A DNA stretch of 7,828 nucleotides. Source: Deltaproteobacteria bacterium. Lineage in GTDB: Bacteria; Desulfobacterota; DSM-4660; Desulfatiglandales; HGW-15. A program made the position numbers and the translations under genes. How positions within the stretch are numbered: position 1 is the stretch's first letter; each line of letters begins with the position of its first letter. Positions 7,432 through 7,828 of the stretch are shown piece by piece. The notes below the pieces were generated by a model, which saw only the letters and a list, made by a program, of their open reading frames with translations, was not told the origin of the DNA and ran no database searches. The stretch is taken from assembly GCA_016926135.1 (NCBI GenBank), contig JAFGPH010000615.1:1-7828 (forward strand), read 5' to 3'.

Positions 7432-7435
7432 AGAG

Positions 7436-7660
7436 ATGGTGGAAGCGAAATCGGTGAGACGTTTCGGTGCCGTGGCCATTGAGAAGGGTTTTATCACCAA
7501 GGATCAGTTTGTGGAGGCCATGGCCATGCAGATCGATGGTGAGATGGAGGGGGGTGAATCGCGGGCCATTGGTTCCATCCTCGAGGCCATGGGCTACATG
7601 ACCTCCTCCGAAGTCGACGAAGTGCTGAAGGCTCTTGGCCCGGAGCGGTCTCCGGCCTAG
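7436..7660 (+). CDS. 74-residue protein with two GspE/MshE-N-like half repeats
   Basis: Small soluble protein of unassigned function, 74 residues. It has no signal peptide, membrane segment or cysteine. Two segments align with each other: residues 10-32 (F-G-A-V-A-I-E-K-G-F-I-T) and 45-67 (I-G-S-I-L-E-A-M-G-Y-M-T). They share G at the second position, G at the ninth and T at the twelfth, with matching hydrophobic positions. An acidic, glycine-rich connector lies between them (about 33-44). This hydrophobic-G-x-hydrophobic pattern followed by G-[FY]-[IM]-T recalls the N-terminal helical modules of GspE/PilB/MshE ATPases, here standing alone. I recall similar short stand-alone proteins from deltaproteobacteria, but no function. 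It starts 48 bases after the amidase stop behind a strong ribosome binding site, so it is probably the last gene of the run. Binding of a nucleotide or a partner protein is conceivable but not shown. Confidence 0.75.
   Translation: MVEAKSVRRFGAVAIEKGFITKDQFVEAMAMQIDGEMEGGESRAIGSILEAMGYMTSSEVDEVLKALGPERSPA
7637..7657. repeat. GC-rich hairpin at the end of the last + strand gene
   Basis: CCGGAG (7640-7645) and CTCCGG (7650-7655) form a perfect 6-bp stem with a CGGT loop. Two more G-C pairs (7637-7638 with 7656-7657) can form past a one-base bulge. It overlaps the last codons of the 74-residue gene and lies between convergent genes, where a terminator would be expected. No T run follows on either strand, so a standard intrinsic terminator is not supported. 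Confidence 0.3.
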
Positions 7661-7711
7661 ACATCGGTCTCTCGTCCCGCCTTGTTTATCCCTCAACCAT
7701 GATCGACCGGG

Positions 7712-7828
7712 TCACGCCTGCCTGGAAGGGCACACGGCGCTGCATGTTTCACAGGTCTCATTGCAGGGCTCAATGTGCAGGTCGATCTGTGCCCCCTCCG
7801 GAAAGAGCTCCCGGATGTCCTTCTCGAT
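7712..7828 (-). CDS. C-terminus of a probable cation diffusion facilitator (partial)
   Basis: This - strand gene enters from the right edge; the last 38 residues and the TGA (complement of 7712-7714) are in the window. The visible part reads I-E-K-D-I-R-E-L-F-P-E-G-A then I-D-L-H-I-E-P-C. This matches the end of the cytoplasmic dimerisation domain of CDF transporters, where a helix (IE-x-x-I-x-x-x-F-P) is followed by a strand ending H-[IV]-E-P. CDF proteins export Zn, Fe, Mn or similar divalent metals from the cytosol by proton exchange; the metal here is unknown. A cysteine-rich tail follows (C22, C26, C29, C33 of the visible part). The gene converges on the + strand run with 51 bases between stops. 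The call rests on a short fragment but a characteristic pattern. Confidence 0.65.
   Translation of the reverse strand: MEKDIRELFPEGAQIDLHIEPCNETCETCSAVCPSRQA

Noticed and set aside
6188..7696. Long open frame of 502 codons on the - strand opposite the amidase gene
   Set aside because: It lies antisense to a clear amidase with all catalytic residues, its product is low-complexity (His/Leu-rich) without a recognisable domain, and long antisense frames are expected in GC-rich coding DNA.
1..7828. CRISPR arrays, tRNA or rRNA genes, insertion sequences, attachment sites
   Set aside because: I looked for regularly spaced repeats, tRNA T-loop sequence, transposase motifs and terminal repeats by eye and saw none; the region reads as ordinary chromosomal coding DNA.

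Overview
The window is a compact, GC-rich, almost fully coding stretch. At least seven genes run on the + strand (about 258 to 7660), followed by the 3' end of a convergent gene on the - strand (7712 to the right edge). The LapA/LapB pair points to a Gram-negative bacterium with lipopolysaccharide. The layout, an AMIN amidase carrying N-terminal TPR-like repeats directly behind mutS plus a small GspE/MshE-N-like protein, looks most like a deltaproteobacterium (Desulfobacterota in the broad sense). That taxonomic call is inference from gene content and protein style, not from a marker search.

Layout. Positions 1-257 hold no convincing complete gene. A possible gene tail ends at 59, there is a small palindrome at 142-155, and a good sigma70-like promoter lies at 186-213. 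The genes then follow in order: a YfcE/MJ0936-type metallophosphoesterase (258-743), an Ap4A-phosphorylase-like HIT protein (805-1284), LapA (1312-1659), LapB (1684-2967), MutS (2964-5576), a secreted TPR/AMIN/Amidase_3 N-acetylmuramoyl-L-alanine amidase (5573-7387), and a 74-residue protein with an internal duplication (7436-7660). The last feature is the Cys-rich C-terminus of a probable cation diffusion facilitator on the - strand (7712-7828).

How the genes fit together. Gaps are 61 bp or less, and lapB/mutS and mutS/amidase overlap by 4 bp (ATGA and GTGA), so one operon with translational coupling is likely. LapA and LapB act at the inner membrane, where LapB controls LPS synthesis through FtsH-dependent turnover of LpxC. 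The amidase splits septal peptidoglycan in the periplasm. MutS starts mismatch repair. The HIT protein and phosphoesterase are small phospho-ester/nucleotide enzymes. The theme is envelope growth and division, with a mismatch-repair gene embedded in it.

I found no clear sign of a novel defence, mobile or RNA-based system: no CRISPR, tRNA, rRNA or insertion sequence was seen. The most interesting leads are the duplicated 74-residue protein with a nine-G tract at its ribosome binding site, the LapB C-terminal extension, the multi-domain amidase coupled to mutS, and the four-cysteine tail of the CDF transporter.
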